NCBI GenBank assembly: GCA_003020985.1
Contig: PXRM01000017.1
Location: 1-64,000 of the forward strand
DNA from: Halobacteriales archaeon QS_4_70_19
Lineage (GTDB): Archaea; Halobacteriota; Halobacteria; Halobacteriales; Haloarculaceae
Direction of reading: 5' to 3'
Length of the DNA: 64,000 bases
The notes under the pieces were generated by a model, which had not been told where the DNA came from, ran no database searches, and saw nothing but the letters and a program-made list of their open reading frames with translations. The position numbers were made by a program, and so were the translations under genes. Positions 8,968 to 17,135 of the stretch are shown one piece after another; the stretch's first letter is position 1, and each line of letters opens with the position of its first letter.

Positions 8968-9372
8968 GGCCGGGTAACCCCCCCGCCAGCGGACCGGGCG
9001 ACCGCTGGTGCCGGGGTCGTTCCTCCGACTCGGCTTTCGACTCGACAGCCGCGCCCCAGCCGCGACCGGCGCCCGGAGTTCCCCCGTATCCCCGTCGCCA
9101 CATCCCCTCGTCCCTCCCGGCAGTCGTGTCGGCCGCCAGTTGCGTTCGGGCCCCCTCCGTCCCCCGGCCGGGCGCCCAACAGGTACTATCCCTCGATTCT
9201 CCCGTTCTCGTCCGAACCCCCCGGAGAGTCCGGTATCCGACAGGTCCGCAGAGAGTACATATTTTGAATTACTTACCCAGATAACGTACAAATACGGCTA
9301 AACAATCGTTCAATACGAAAGACTTTCAAGATATACGCAGGACTTTTCCGTGTCTGTGTGGTTCGTCGGTGT
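8968..9372. other. intergenic spacer between surface-protein copies 1 and 2
   Basis: About 400 bases with no convincing gene. The last 110 bases turn AT-rich and hold TATA-like sequence (ACAAATACGG, AAGATATACG) that probably drives copy 2. The earlier part is GC-rich and shows no recognised structure. Confidence 0.4.
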
Positions 9373-10539
9373 ATGCGAGCTACCCCCCTCGCTATCGTCG
9401 CGGCACTCGCGTTCGCGGCGGTGGCCATCGGTGGCGTCGCTGTGGCGGACAGCGCACCCTCTGCCGAACCGCACGACAACGGTATCGGAACGAACTACAC
9501 GGTGAACCTGCCGAACGAACAGAGCCACCAGCCCGGGGCTTCGAACGCGGACATCCAGCACTTCTCCGCCCCCGACGGACTCTTCCAGGACACTTCCTCC
9601 CCGAAGGGCTTCGAGCGCCTGGACACGCTGATCATCTACAACCAGGACATCAACTTCGGGACGTGTTCCACGGAGGACACGCGGGCGTTCGGAATCGACC
9701 GCGGGAACGACAACTCCGGGACCGAGACGGACGACAGTCTCCTCCAGCACCGCGAGGACTCCTCGTTCAACGAGCACTCCATCTACGTGAACTTCTACGG
9801 TGAGGACTCCATCGCCGGCCAGCCGGTCTCCCTGAACGCGGAGGACCAGATCGTGGCCGTCCAGGATGGCTGCTACGGCATGCCCGACGAGCCGGGCTGG
9901 TACCAGATCAACGCGCGCATCAACGGCACCGGCTACAACGGCAACTACATCGACTCGGACGACCAGGGGACCATCCGGTCGCACTACTTCTACATCTGTG
10001 ACTGCTCGAACGAGCAGGAGGCCCGCGAGAAGCTCGGCCCGCCGCCGTCCGAGTCCGGGAGCGACGGTGAGAGTGACGACGGCGGCGACGCGACGGCCAC
10101 GCCGACGGACGACTCCAGTGACGACGGTGGGAGCGACGACGGCGGCGACGCGACGCCGACGGACGACTCCGGTGACGACGGTGCCGGCGACGGCGGCGAC
10201 ACGACGCCGACGGACGACTCCGGTGACGACGGTGCCGGCGACGGTGGCGCCGACGACGGCGGGAGCGACGGCGGCGACGCGACCACGACCGACGACGGCG
10301 AGGACGGCACGGACACGGGGACGGCGACCACGACCGACGACAGCGAGGGCGGCACGGACACGGGGACGGCGACCACGACCGCTGGCGACGGCGGCGACGG
10401 TGATGCCGGCGACGGCGGTGGCTTCGACGACGACGGCGCCTCCGACACGCCGAGCTCCGGCGACGGTCCGGGCTTCGGCCTGGTGGCGGCGCTGGGCGGC
10501 GTGCTGGCAGCGGCACTGCTGGCACTTCGCCGCAACTGA
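9373..10539 (+). CDS. secreted PGF-CTERM surface glycoprotein, copy 2
   Basis: A 388-residue paralogue of the upstream gene. I start at MRATPLAIVAAL, which begins a good signal peptide, rather than the GTG five codons earlier. The conserved domain has NYTVNLPNEQSH, FGTCSTEDTRAFGID, DGCYGMPDEPGWYQI and YFYICDCSNEQEA, sharing the four cysteines of copy 1. The stalk is Asp/Gly/Thr-rich with repeated TPTDDSGDDGAGDGG units, more acidic than the Thr-Pro stalk of copy 1. It ends in GPGFGLVAALGG plus a hydrophobic helix and RRN, a complete PGF-CTERM signal. A 76-base block (9879-9954) is identical to copy 3, pointing to recent duplication or gene conversion. Confidence 0.85.
   Translation: MRATPLAIVAALAFAAVAIGGVAVADSAPSAEPHDNGIGTNYTVNLPNEQSHQPGASNADIQHFSAPDGLFQDTSSPKGFERLDTLIIYNQDINFGTCSTEDTRAFGIDRGNDNSGTETDDSLLQHREDSSFNEHSIYVNFYGEDSIAGQPVSLNAEDQIVAVQDGCYGMPDEPGWYQINARINGTGYNGNYIDSDDQGTIRSHYFYICDCSNEQEAREKLGPPPSESGSDGESDDGGDATATPTDDSSDDGGSDDGGDATPTDDSGDDGAGDGGDTTPTDDSGDDGAGDGGADDGGSDGGDATTTDDGEDGTDTGTATTTDDSEGGTDTGTATTTAGDGGDGDAGDGGGFDDDGASDTPSSGDGPGFGLVAALGGVLAAALLALRRN
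9879..9954 (+). repeat. 76-bp block identical to 11286-11361
   Basis: By reading, this part of copy 2 (encoding MPDEPGWYQINARING and following residues to YID) matches copy 3 at every base including third codon positions. Flanking codons differ. This supports recent conversion between copies. Confidence 0.75.
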
Positions 10540-10776
10540 ACGACCCACCCCACAACTGCCCGGCCTCTCCCGACCGCCCCGGTGATTCTCGGTCGGGGGC
10601 CTCTCGCAACGGTGAGTGCCCCGTCCCGGTCGTATCACTCCCGGGGCGTCTCGTGATTGCTCACTTATGTCGTCGTTCTCCAGTAACGGTTGATTCATTT
10701 CGGAAATTCCTCCGAGACAGGAGATGTTCTCCCCCGTCTCAAAGAACTTTTCAGTCTGAAAAAGTATCGTCAGGTG

Positions 10777-11877
10777 ATGCGTATCTCGACGTTCACCGTC
10801 GTCGCGGTGCTCGCACTCGCGGCGGTGGCCATCGGCGGGGGGGCCGTCGCGGGGGAGACTTCGTCGACCGACCACGACAACGGTATCGGTGCGAACTACA
10901 CGGTCGTCCTGCCCAACGAGGAGGACCACTACCCGGGGACGGACGGCGGCGCGGCGAGCATCTGGCACCTCGCCGCGGGGGGTGATTCCTTCGAGCAGAC
11001 CTCCTCCCCGGAGGGACTCGAACGGATGGACGCCCTGACGATCCGGAACCGGGACATCGTCTTCGCCAGCTGTACCACGGAGAACACCGCCGCGTTCGGC
11101 CTCGACTACGGGAACAACAACTCCGGCACGGAGACGGACGAGGGGCTCCTGAGCCACCGGAAGGAGTCCTCGTTCAACGAGCACTACATCTACGTGGACT
11201 TCTACGGGCCAGACTCGCTGGCCGGGTCACCGGTCCGGTTCAACGCCATCGACCAGGTGGTGGCCGTCCAGCAGGACTGCTACGACATGCCCGACGAGCC
11301 GGGCTGGTACCAGATCAACGCGCGCATCAACGGCACCGGCTACAACGGCAACTACATCGACACGAAGGACGCGGGCACCATCCGGTCACACTACTTCTAC
11401 ATCTGCGAGTGCTCGAACGAGCAGGAGGCCCGCGAGCAGCTCGGGCCGCCGCCGTCCGACGACACGGGCAGTGGCGGGTCGAGCGGCGATTCCTCGACGG
11501 CGACGCCGAGCCCGACGCCGACGCCCGAGTCCGACGACTCCGGCAGCAGCGGTGACTCCTCGACGCCGACACCGACGGACGCGGTGACGGCCACTGCGAC
11601 GCCGACGCCCGAGTCCGCCGACTCCGATAGCGGCGGTGACTCCGGCGGTAGCTCCGACGACGGCGCGGACGACCGGACCGCGACCGCCACGGCGACGGCA
11701 GCGTCCGGCGGCGGTGGCGACGACGGCGGCGACGGCGGAAGCGACGGGCAGACGGCCACGGCGACGGCAGCGTCCGGCGACGGCCAGCAAGTCCAGCAGA
11801 ACCAGCAGGGCGACGGTCCGGCGACGCCGACACAGCTCCGACGAACCGGGCTCTCGCCGGCCCGGGCGCGCCCGTGA
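10777..11877 (+). CDS. secreted surface glycoprotein, copy 3, lacking the PGF-CTERM anchor
   Basis: A 366-residue third paralogue. Start MRISTFTVVAVL gives a normal signal peptide; the longer upstream reading adds an unlikely charged extension. The conserved domain (NYTVVLPNEEDHY, FASCTTENTAAFGLD, DCYDMPDEPGWYQI, YFYICECSNEQEA) and the Thr/Pro/Ser stalk are intact. After GDGPATPT the sequence departs from the family and stops at LRRTGLSPARARP, so neither PGF nor the final membrane helix is encoded. Another frame shows DEPGSRRPG rather than a clean PGF-CTERM, so this looks like loss by deletion or rearrangement, not one frameshift. The product should be released or held non-covalently. Confidence 0.78.
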   Translation: MRISTFTVVAVLALAAVAIGGGAVAGETSSTDHDNGIGANYTVVLPNEEDHYPGTDGGAASIWHLAAGGDSFEQTSSPEGLERMDALTIRNRDIVFASCTTENTAAFGLDYGNNNSGTETDEGLLSHRKESSFNEHYIYVDFYGPDSLAGSPVRFNAIDQVVAVQQDCYDMPDEPGWYQINARINGTGYNGNYIDTKDAGTIRSHYFYICECSNEQEAREQLGPPPSDDTGSGGSSGDSSTATPSPTPTPESDDSGSSGDSSTPTPTDAVTATATPTPESADSDSGGDSGGSSDDGADDRTATATATAASGGGGDDGGDGGSDGQTATATAASGDGQQVQQNQQGDGPATPTQLRRTGLSPARARP

Positions 11878-11916
11878 AAGACAACGCCTATTTGCAGTCG
11901 CGGCAACCGGCCACGT

Positions 11917-13026
11917 ATGCAACGACGAGTCGCGGCGATCTACCTCGTCTTCTTCGTCGTCATGGGGGCGAGCGCCTACTCCGTCATCGCCACGGCACAC
12001 CAGCCCGCCATCGACGTCGAGGGCGAGGCTCTCACGCAGGGTGACTCCATCACCGTCGACGGGACCGAGTACACCGTCACGAGCCTCGAAGAGCAGGAGG
12101 CCGGCGGTGGCGACGGTCACGGTGGCGGCGGTGGCGGCACGACGCTCGCCGGCACGCTCTCGACCACCAACGACTCCGTCGTCTTCAGCGCCTCACTGTC
12201 GAACGGGACGGCGCTCTCGCCCACCAACTCCACGTGGCAGGGGAAGCAGGGCGAGTACACGGCGACCATCGACGACGGCGACACCGTCAGTTACAACGGG
12301 AGCGAGCAGACCGTCAACGTCTCGGCCGGGAACTTCTCGCTGGTGAACCAGACCGGGAACGCCACGGCCTCGTTCAGCGTCGGCGACACGTTCGAGCACC
12401 GGCGCAACGTCACGACCGTCACCGGGATCGAGAACGGGTCGTCGGCCACGCTGACCTGGGGCGACAACTACCAGGTCGTCATCCCGAACGCCTCGAACCC
12501 CGACGAGTTCCGCGCGCTCCAGCGGTTCAACGTGAGCCAGCGGCTCCGGAACGACCCCGACGTCGAGAACCAGACCTACCAGGGTGAGGACGGCCGCTTC
12601 GTCCGCTACCGGAACGGCACCACTCAGCCCCTCGACGAGTACCTGCCCGCCCCCGGCGAGACGACGTTTGCCGAGGGTGACGCGCTCACCTACCGGGCCA
12701 CCGAGGACCCCTCCGCGCCGGCCAACGAGACCACGGTCGCCAACGTCACCAGCGAGGAGGTGGAGCTCGAGTGGACGGGCTCCCGGACCGAGACCACCGA
12801 GCTGTCGGAGGGCGCGAACGTCACCCTGGGCGACCAGCAGTACGTCGCCCACTTCAAGAACACCTCGACGGTCCTGCTCTCCTCGGACGTCTCCGGTTAC
12901 CAGGACCAGATCCGGAAGCAGGGCTACTACCACGAGCGGATGAACGGTCTCTGGGGCGTCTCCATCCTCTCCGGCTTCGGTGCGCTCCTGGTCGTCGCAC
13001 TCGCCTACCTCCCGACCCGGGGCTGA
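11917..13026 (+). CDS. N-glycosylated bitopic membrane protein of unknown function
   Basis: A 369-residue protein with an N-terminal membrane segment (VAAIYLVFFVVMGASAYS, residues 4-21), a long extracellular region and a C-terminal helix (VSILSGFGALLVVALAYLP). The outer region is packed with about 20 Asn-X-Ser/Thr sequons (such as NGTALSPTNST, NVSAGNFSLVNQTGNAT) and a Gly/His-rich linker (GGGDGHGGGGGG, about 62-73). It starts 39 bases after copy 3 and is probably co-transcribed with it. No enzyme motif was seen. Position beside the surface-protein cluster suggests an envelope role. Confidence 0.75.
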   Translation: MQRRVAAIYLVFFVVMGASAYSVIATAHQPAIDVEGEALTQGDSITVDGTEYTVTSLEEQEAGGGDGHGGGGGGTTLAGTLSTTNDSVVFSASLSNGTALSPTNSTWQGKQGEYTATIDDGDTVSYNGSEQTVNVSAGNFSLVNQTGNATASFSVGDTFEHRRNVTTVTGIENGSSATLTWGDNYQVVIPNASNPDEFRALQRFNVSQRLRNDPDVENQTYQGEDGRFVRYRNGTTQPLDEYLPAPGETTFAEGDALTYRATEDPSAPANETTVANVTSEEVELEWTGSRTETTELSEGANVTLGDQQYVAHFKNTSTVLLSSDVSGYQDQIRKQGYYHERMNGLWGVSILSGFGALLVVALAYLPTRG

Positions 13027-13169
13027 CGGCGCCGCTCCCCGGTACCCCGTTCTCCGGCTCGCGCCACCCACCGTGGAGCGGCCGCACTCCACGACGCGTT
13101 GCAGCGGTGAGTCGTCGCTGTCGGTCACGTTCGCGGTACGAGAACGAATCCGCTCGGGAACCGGTCGAC

Positions 13170-13280
13170 GGGCCGAGAGGGATTTGAACCCCCGACCGTC
13201 TGGTTTCTCCCGCGACCTCCCGAGCGACCGGGAGCGTCGCGCTAAAAGCCAGACGCTCTGCCGGACTGAGCTATCGGCCC
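13170..13280 (-). tRNA. tRNA-Lys(TTT) with a 38-nt intron
   Basis: On the minus strand the gene begins GGGCCGATAGCTCAG and ends with the T-arm GGGGGTTCAAATCCCTC and acceptor strand TCGGCCC, pairing all seven acceptor bases. The anticodon stem is TCTGG/CCAGA with loop C-T-TTT-A-A, so the anticodon is UUU (Lys). Thirty-eight extra bases (13205-13242) sit after loop position 37, the canonical archaeal intron site; they fold into a GC-rich hairpin (GCGAC...GTCGC enclosing CTCCCG/CGGGAG). Mature length is 73 nt; CCA is not encoded. Confidence 0.92.
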
Positions 13281-13355
13281 TCGTCCTTGCGTTCGGGCGA
13301 CCCGTGGGTAACGGTTTCGGTCCCGTACCTCGGTCCCGTCCGTCGAGGGGGCCGC

Positions 13356-14030
13356 TCAGAGGCGTTCGAAGTAGTCGACGAGCGACGCCTCGACGACTTC
13401 CGAGGGCTCGACGTCGTCGAGGGCGGCCCGTCGCCGGAACTCGCGGTAGACGCTGGGGTCCAGCGAGATGGTCAGCTCCCCGAGTTCGACGTCGACCTCG
13501 GCGAGCGCCTCCTCGACGCTCATGCCCTCGTTGACGCGCGAGGCGGCCGCCCGGACCTCCCGGACGGTGAGGTCGTGGTCGAGGGCGGCCCAGGCGAGCA
13601 GGAAGCGGGCCTCGCCGGAGACCCGGGCGATGTGCTTCGCGGCGGTCGGCGCGATGCGCCCGAGGGCGACGTAGCGCCTGACTGACCGGGGCAGGTCGTG
13701 GACGCGTGCCCACTTGCGGATGAACGCGACGGTGGCCTCGCCGCCGGCGCGCTCGGCGGCGGCCTTGTACGAGCCCTCGCCGCGGACGAGCGCGGCGCAG
13801 GCGGCCGCGCCCCTGAGCATGAAGACGTTGTCGTCGCCGCCGGCGGTGTTCTGGGAGAACCGACGGACCACGTCGGCCGCGAGCTCCAGGCTCCCGGGGT
13901 CCGAGGGGTCGAACCCGACCGCCTCGTCGCCCGCGACCTCCGGCTCGCCCCGGATGACGGGCTGGCCGACGGGCGACTCCCGGTCGGCTGGTGGTATCTC
14001 CTCGGGTCCCCGTCCTGTCATTGGAGACAT
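13356..14030 (-). CDS. conserved haloarchaeal HTH-like protein (DUF7119-like)
   Basis: A 224-residue protein starting MSPMTGRGPEE (a second possible ATG lies three codons in; the longer upstream frame lacks family-like sequence). Central motifs DDNVFMLRGAAACAALVRGEGSYKAA, FIRKWARVHDLPRSVRR and APTAAKHIARVSG look like ParB/KorB-type helical DNA-binding segments. A C-terminal LGELTISLDPSVYREFRRRA resembles a ribbon-helix-helix. I recall this as a haloarchaeal protein assigned to DUF7119, from memory only. A nucleic-acid-binding role is inferred from helix content and basic patches. Confidence 0.72.
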   Translation of the reverse strand: MSPMTGRGPEEIPPADRESPVGQPVIRGEPEVAGDEAVGFDPSDPGSLELAADVVRRFSQNTAGGDDNVFMLRGAAACAALVRGEGSYKAAAERAGGEATVAFIRKWARVHDLPRSVRRYVALGRIAPTAAKHIARVSGEARFLLAWAALDHDLTVREVRAAASRVNEGMSVEEALAEVDVELGELTISLDPSVYREFRRRAALDDVEPSEVVEASLVDYFERL

Positions 14031-14113
14031 CGTACGGGCAACCACGGCAAAAACCCCCCGCCCGCGTGCATCTCGACTCAACAGTCGCCGACGCCAGCGG
14101 TCGTCCCGTCGCG

Positions 14114-14254
14114 TCAGTCGTCGGCCTCGGCCGCGCCGTCGCGGCTGTCCGAGAGGTGCTCCCAGACCTCGGCGCAGCCACAGCCGTCCTCGACGTCGTC
14201 GAGATGACTCGTGTCGACCTGCTCCTCCTCGGCGGACGCGGCGTTCTCACTCAT
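14114..14254 (-). CDS. small cysteine-containing haloarchaeal protein (46 aa)
   Basis: A 46-residue acidic peptide whose core DGCGCAEVWEHLSDSR carries a C-x-C pair. I recall similar short haloarchaeal proteins, which supports a real gene. Its ATG overlaps by eight bases the end of the 27-codon ORF upstream (TGA at 14247-14249), as in a coupled pair. Only two cysteines are present, so metal binding would need a dimer or other ligands. Function unknown. Confidence 0.6.
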   Translation of the reverse strand: MSENAASAEEEQVDTSHLDDVEDGCGCAEVWEHLSDSRDGAAEADD

Positions 14255-14330
14255 CACTACCCTCCGTCTCGACCAGCTCCGGTGCGACATCCGCGGCCGG
14301 TGCGACGTCGTTCGATCGGCGATCGGTCAT
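14247..14330 (-). CDS. micro-ORF (27 aa) upstream of the CGC small protein
   Basis: A possible 27-residue acidic peptide, MTDRRSNDVAPAADVAPEL... ending in ETEGSDE. A TATA-like CTTATACG is centred 27 nt before its ATG, exactly the spacing for a leaderless haloarchaeal transcript beginning at this start codon. It overlaps the next small gene. No domain is recognisable; it could be a coding leader peptide or merely the transcript start of the downstream gene. Confidence 0.4.
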   Translation of the reverse strand: MTDRRSNDVAPAADVAPELVETEGSDE

Positions 14331-14353
14331 CACTCCACCGTACGCGGCCTCCC

Positions 14354-14361
14354 CGTATAAG
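14354..14361 (-). promoter_or_regulatory. TATA-like box for the small-protein pair
   Basis: CTTATACG on the minus strand, 27 nt upstream of the ATG at 14330, in a GC-rich background. It fits leaderless initiation. Confidence 0.55.
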
Positions 14362-14439
14362 CGCGTGCGCCCGGACAAGCCTGTCCCCCACTCCCCACTA
14401 CCGGATGATGATACCGCTACCGGGGACGGGGGAGTCCGG

Positions 14440-14898
14440 ATGAACACGGCTCCAGTCCTGCGATTTCCGCGTCGGACGCCCGTCACCACGTCGAACGACG
14501 CCGGCGAGCCTCGCGAGGGACGACACGGTTACCTTCGGCGGGGCGCTCGTTGCGGTGTGGTCACCAGTATCCACCAGCTCGACGACGGGGCGTGGATCAG
14601 TGTCAACGACGTCCGCGAGGTGAACGTGAGCGACCTGTGGTGGCTCGCGCGGGCCGACTTCTGTGACTGCGAGATGAGCGACTTCCTCGCCGAAGGGTTC
14701 GTCGAGGTGGGCGTTCACCCGCCGAACGTGACCGCCCGGATCGCCGGCCAGTGCATCGCCTGCGGCGAGAGCGGCGTCACGGACTGGCTCGTCGTCGGCC
14801 GTGTCGACCCCGACACGGGGACCTTCCGGGGTGTCGACACCGGGAGCGTCCACGTCCCTCGGCGCCGGAGCCGCCTCGCCGGGCCACCCGAGGAGTGA
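14440..14898 (+). CDS. cysteine-rich hypothetical protein
   Basis: Up to 152 residues from ATG 14440, but the first 39 residues (Arg-rich) look unlike coding sequence for this genome; a GTG at 14557 would give 113 residues beginning VTSIHQLDDGAWISV. The confident part carries DFCDCEMSDF and GQCIACGESG, two C-x(1-2)-C pairs that could bind zinc, plus DWLVVGRVDPDTGTF. No family recognised. It stands alone between the small-protein pair and the reductase gene. Confidence 0.55.
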   Translation: MNTAPVLRFPRRTPVTTSNDAGEPREGRHGYLRRGARCGVVTSIHQLDDGAWISVNDVREVNVSDLWWLARADFCDCEMSDFLAEGFVEVGVHPPNVTARIAGQCIACGESGVTDWLVVGRVDPDTGTFRGVDTGSVHVPRRRSRLAGPPEE

Positions 14899-15105
14899 GC
14901 AGCCCTCGACGGCCGGGGGTACGGGCGCGGACCCCCGGAAACAGGTTTCGGTCCGTACCCTGCCACCCATCGACCACTCGCGGACGGCGGCAGCCTGTCA
15001 CTGGCCGGGCCACGATATACCAGCAATATAATCCGCTATCGGGAACCTCCGGGGAGGCTTGGGAAGAGGGGCGTACCTATACGTGGTGGGCTGTTGTTCC
15101 CGGGT

Positions 15106-16878
15106 ATGCCGAGCAAGGTCGAAGGGTGGAAAGACGAGGTCTACGGGAACGAGATCCGTGACCACCTCTTCGAATTCGCAGAACAGGGCTGGGACTCCAT
15201 CCCGGAGGACGAGCAGGACGCCTGGTTCGAGCGCTTCAAATGGTGGGGTCTCTACCACCAGCGGAAGGGCCAGGAGAGCTACTTCATGATGCGCATCGGG
15301 ACCCCGAACGGGGTCCTGGAGCCGGGCCAGCTCCGTGTCGTCGGCGAGATCGCCGACGAGTTCGCCCGCGGCCCGGTCGACAACCCGGAGTTCGGTGGCG
15401 CCTACGCCGACTGGACGACCCGGCAGAGCATCCAGCTCCACTGGATCAAGCTGGAGGACGTCCCGGACCTCTTCGAGAAGCTCGAGGCCAACGGCCTCTC
15501 GACCATCCAGGCCTGCGGTGACTCCTGGCGGAACATCGTCGGCTGCCCGGTCGCCGGGAAGGACGAACACGAGCACGTCGACGCGTGGCCGGTCGCCAGG
15601 CGCCTCCACGAGGAGTTCAAGGGCAACGAGGCGTACTCGAACATGCCCCGGAAGTGGAAGGTCTCGGTCACGGGCTGTGACGAGGGCTGTGGCCAGGGCG
15701 ACATCAACGACCTCGCGTTCGAGCCCGCGGTCAAGGAACTGGACGGCGAGGCGGTCACCGGCTTCAACGTCCGCGTCGGCGGCGGCCTCTCCCGGAAGGA
15801 GCCCCGCTTCGCCCGCTCCATCGACGTGTTCTGCACGCCGGAGGACGCCCCGAAGGTCTCCGCGGGCATCTCCGCGCTCTTCCGCGACTACGGCGACCGC
15901 GAGGACCGCTTCAACGCCCGCATCAAGTTCCTCATGGACGAGTGGGGGCCGGAGAAGTTCCGGCAGGTCCTCCAGGACGAGTACATCGACTACGAGCTCC
16001 CGACGGCGGGCGAGGATCTCCGCGACCAGTACACCTACAACGCCGGCGACGGCGAGCACGGCGACCACGTGGGCGTCTACGACCAGCCCGACGGGAAGAA
16101 CTACGTCGGTCTCTCGGTCCTCACCGGCCGGATGGGTGTCGACGACGTCCTCGAACTGGCCGACCTGGCCGAGGAGTACGGCTCCGGCGAGGTCCGGCTG
16201 ACCCAGCGCCAGAACGTCATCGTCACGGACGTCCCCGACGACGAGCTGGAGGCGTTCCTCGACGAGCCGCTGCTGGCGGACTACTCCCCGGACCCGCACC
16301 CGTTCATGCGTGGCTCGCTGGCCTGCACGGGGACGGAGTTCTGCTCGCTCTCCATCACGGAGACGAAGAACCGCATGGTCCGGTACGCGCGCTGGATGCG
16401 CGACAACGTCGACGTCCCCGAGGGCGTGGAGGACTTCCACGTCCACCTGTCGGGCTGCACGGCGTCCTGTGCCCAGCCCCAGATCGCGGACATCTCGCTG
16501 CGCGGCATGAAGACCCGGAAGGACGGCGAGCCGGTCGAAGCGTTCGACATCGGCCTCGGCGGCGGACTCGGCGAGAACCCGCACTTCGCGGACTGGGTGG
16601 AGATGCGCGTCGCCGCCGACGAGGTGCCCGGCTACATCCAGAACCTGCTCGGCGAGTTCGAGGACCGCCGCGAGGAGGGCCAGTCCTTCCGCGAGTTCAT
16701 CGCCGAGCGCTCCGAGGAGGAGCTCCAGGAGATGGGCGAGCCCGAGGAGACCTCCTACGAGGACCCCTACATGCACAACACGAAGATGACCTGGTACCCG
16801 TACGCCGAGGAGGACGACATGGCCGACAGCCCGGCGCCGACGGACGCGCAGGGCAAGTCGCTGCCGGCTGACGACTGA
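15106..16878 (+). CDS. ferredoxin-dependent nitrite/sulfite reductase (siroheme, 4Fe-4S)
   Basis: A 590-residue assimilatory reductase catalysing six-electron reduction of nitrite to ammonia or sulfite to sulfide. Two ferredoxin-like half-domains each followed by a siroheme/4Fe-4S domain are visible. Cluster ligands are Cys407 and Cys413 in CTGTEFCSLS and Cys451 and Cys455 in GCTASC, the C-x5-C and C-x3-C spacing of the family. The first half has GCDEGCGQGD and RVGGGLSRKEP. Start MPSKVEGW is preferred; TATA-like CCTATACG lies 27 nt upstream (leaderless). The length suits NirA-type enzymes, but sequence alone does not separate nitrite from sulfite use, and no nitrate assimilation genes flank it. 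Confidence 0.85.
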   Translation: MPSKVEGWKDEVYGNEIRDHLFEFAEQGWDSIPEDEQDAWFERFKWWGLYHQRKGQESYFMMRIGTPNGVLEPGQLRVVGEIADEFARGPVDNPEFGGAYADWTTRQSIQLHWIKLEDVPDLFEKLEANGLSTIQACGDSWRNIVGCPVAGKDEHEHVDAWPVARRLHEEFKGNEAYSNMPRKWKVSVTGCDEGCGQGDINDLAFEPAVKELDGEAVTGFNVRVGGGLSRKEPRFARSIDVFCTPEDAPKVSAGISALFRDYGDREDRFNARIKFLMDEWGPEKFRQVLQDEYIDYELPTAGEDLRDQYTYNAGDGEHGDHVGVYDQPDGKNYVGLSVLTGRMGVDDVLELADLAEEYGSGEVRLTQRQNVIVTDVPDDELEAFLDEPLLADYSPDPHPFMRGSLACTGTEFCSLSITETKNRMVRYARWMRDNVDVPEGVEDFHVHLSGCTASCAQPQIADISLRGMKTRKDGEPVEAFDIGLGGGLGENPHFADWVEMRVAADEVPGYIQNLLGEFEDRREEGQSFREFIAERSEEELQEMGEPEETSYEDPYMHNTKMTWYPYAEEDDMADSPAPTDAQGKSLPADD

Positions 16879-17135
16879 CCCCCGTCGACGGCTCGGCACC
16901 GCGGTCTCGTTCTCCGCTCGCGCTTCTCCCGTTCTCGACCGACGAGCGCCAGCCTCGCTCGGTCGACCCGCCGCGGCGAGCGACCGCGCTCCCGGGTGCC
17001 CCCCGTCCCGGGTCGAACCGTCCGCCCGCCGGAGTTAAGCGCGACCACGCCGTGATGCGACTATCCGCCCGCTCACGGAATATCGCTCAACGACTCGAAA
17101 TACGTGGAAAAATCCAGAGTAATACAGTAATTCGG

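Noticed and set aside
8405-9291. Long minus-strand open frames opposite the surface-protein genes
   Set aside because: They arise from the high GC of the coding strand and are low-complexity Arg/Ser/Pro proteins without family features.
10690-10776. N-terminal extension of surface-protein copy 3
   Set aside because: It is charged and precedes a complete signal peptide, so ATG 10777 is the sensible start.
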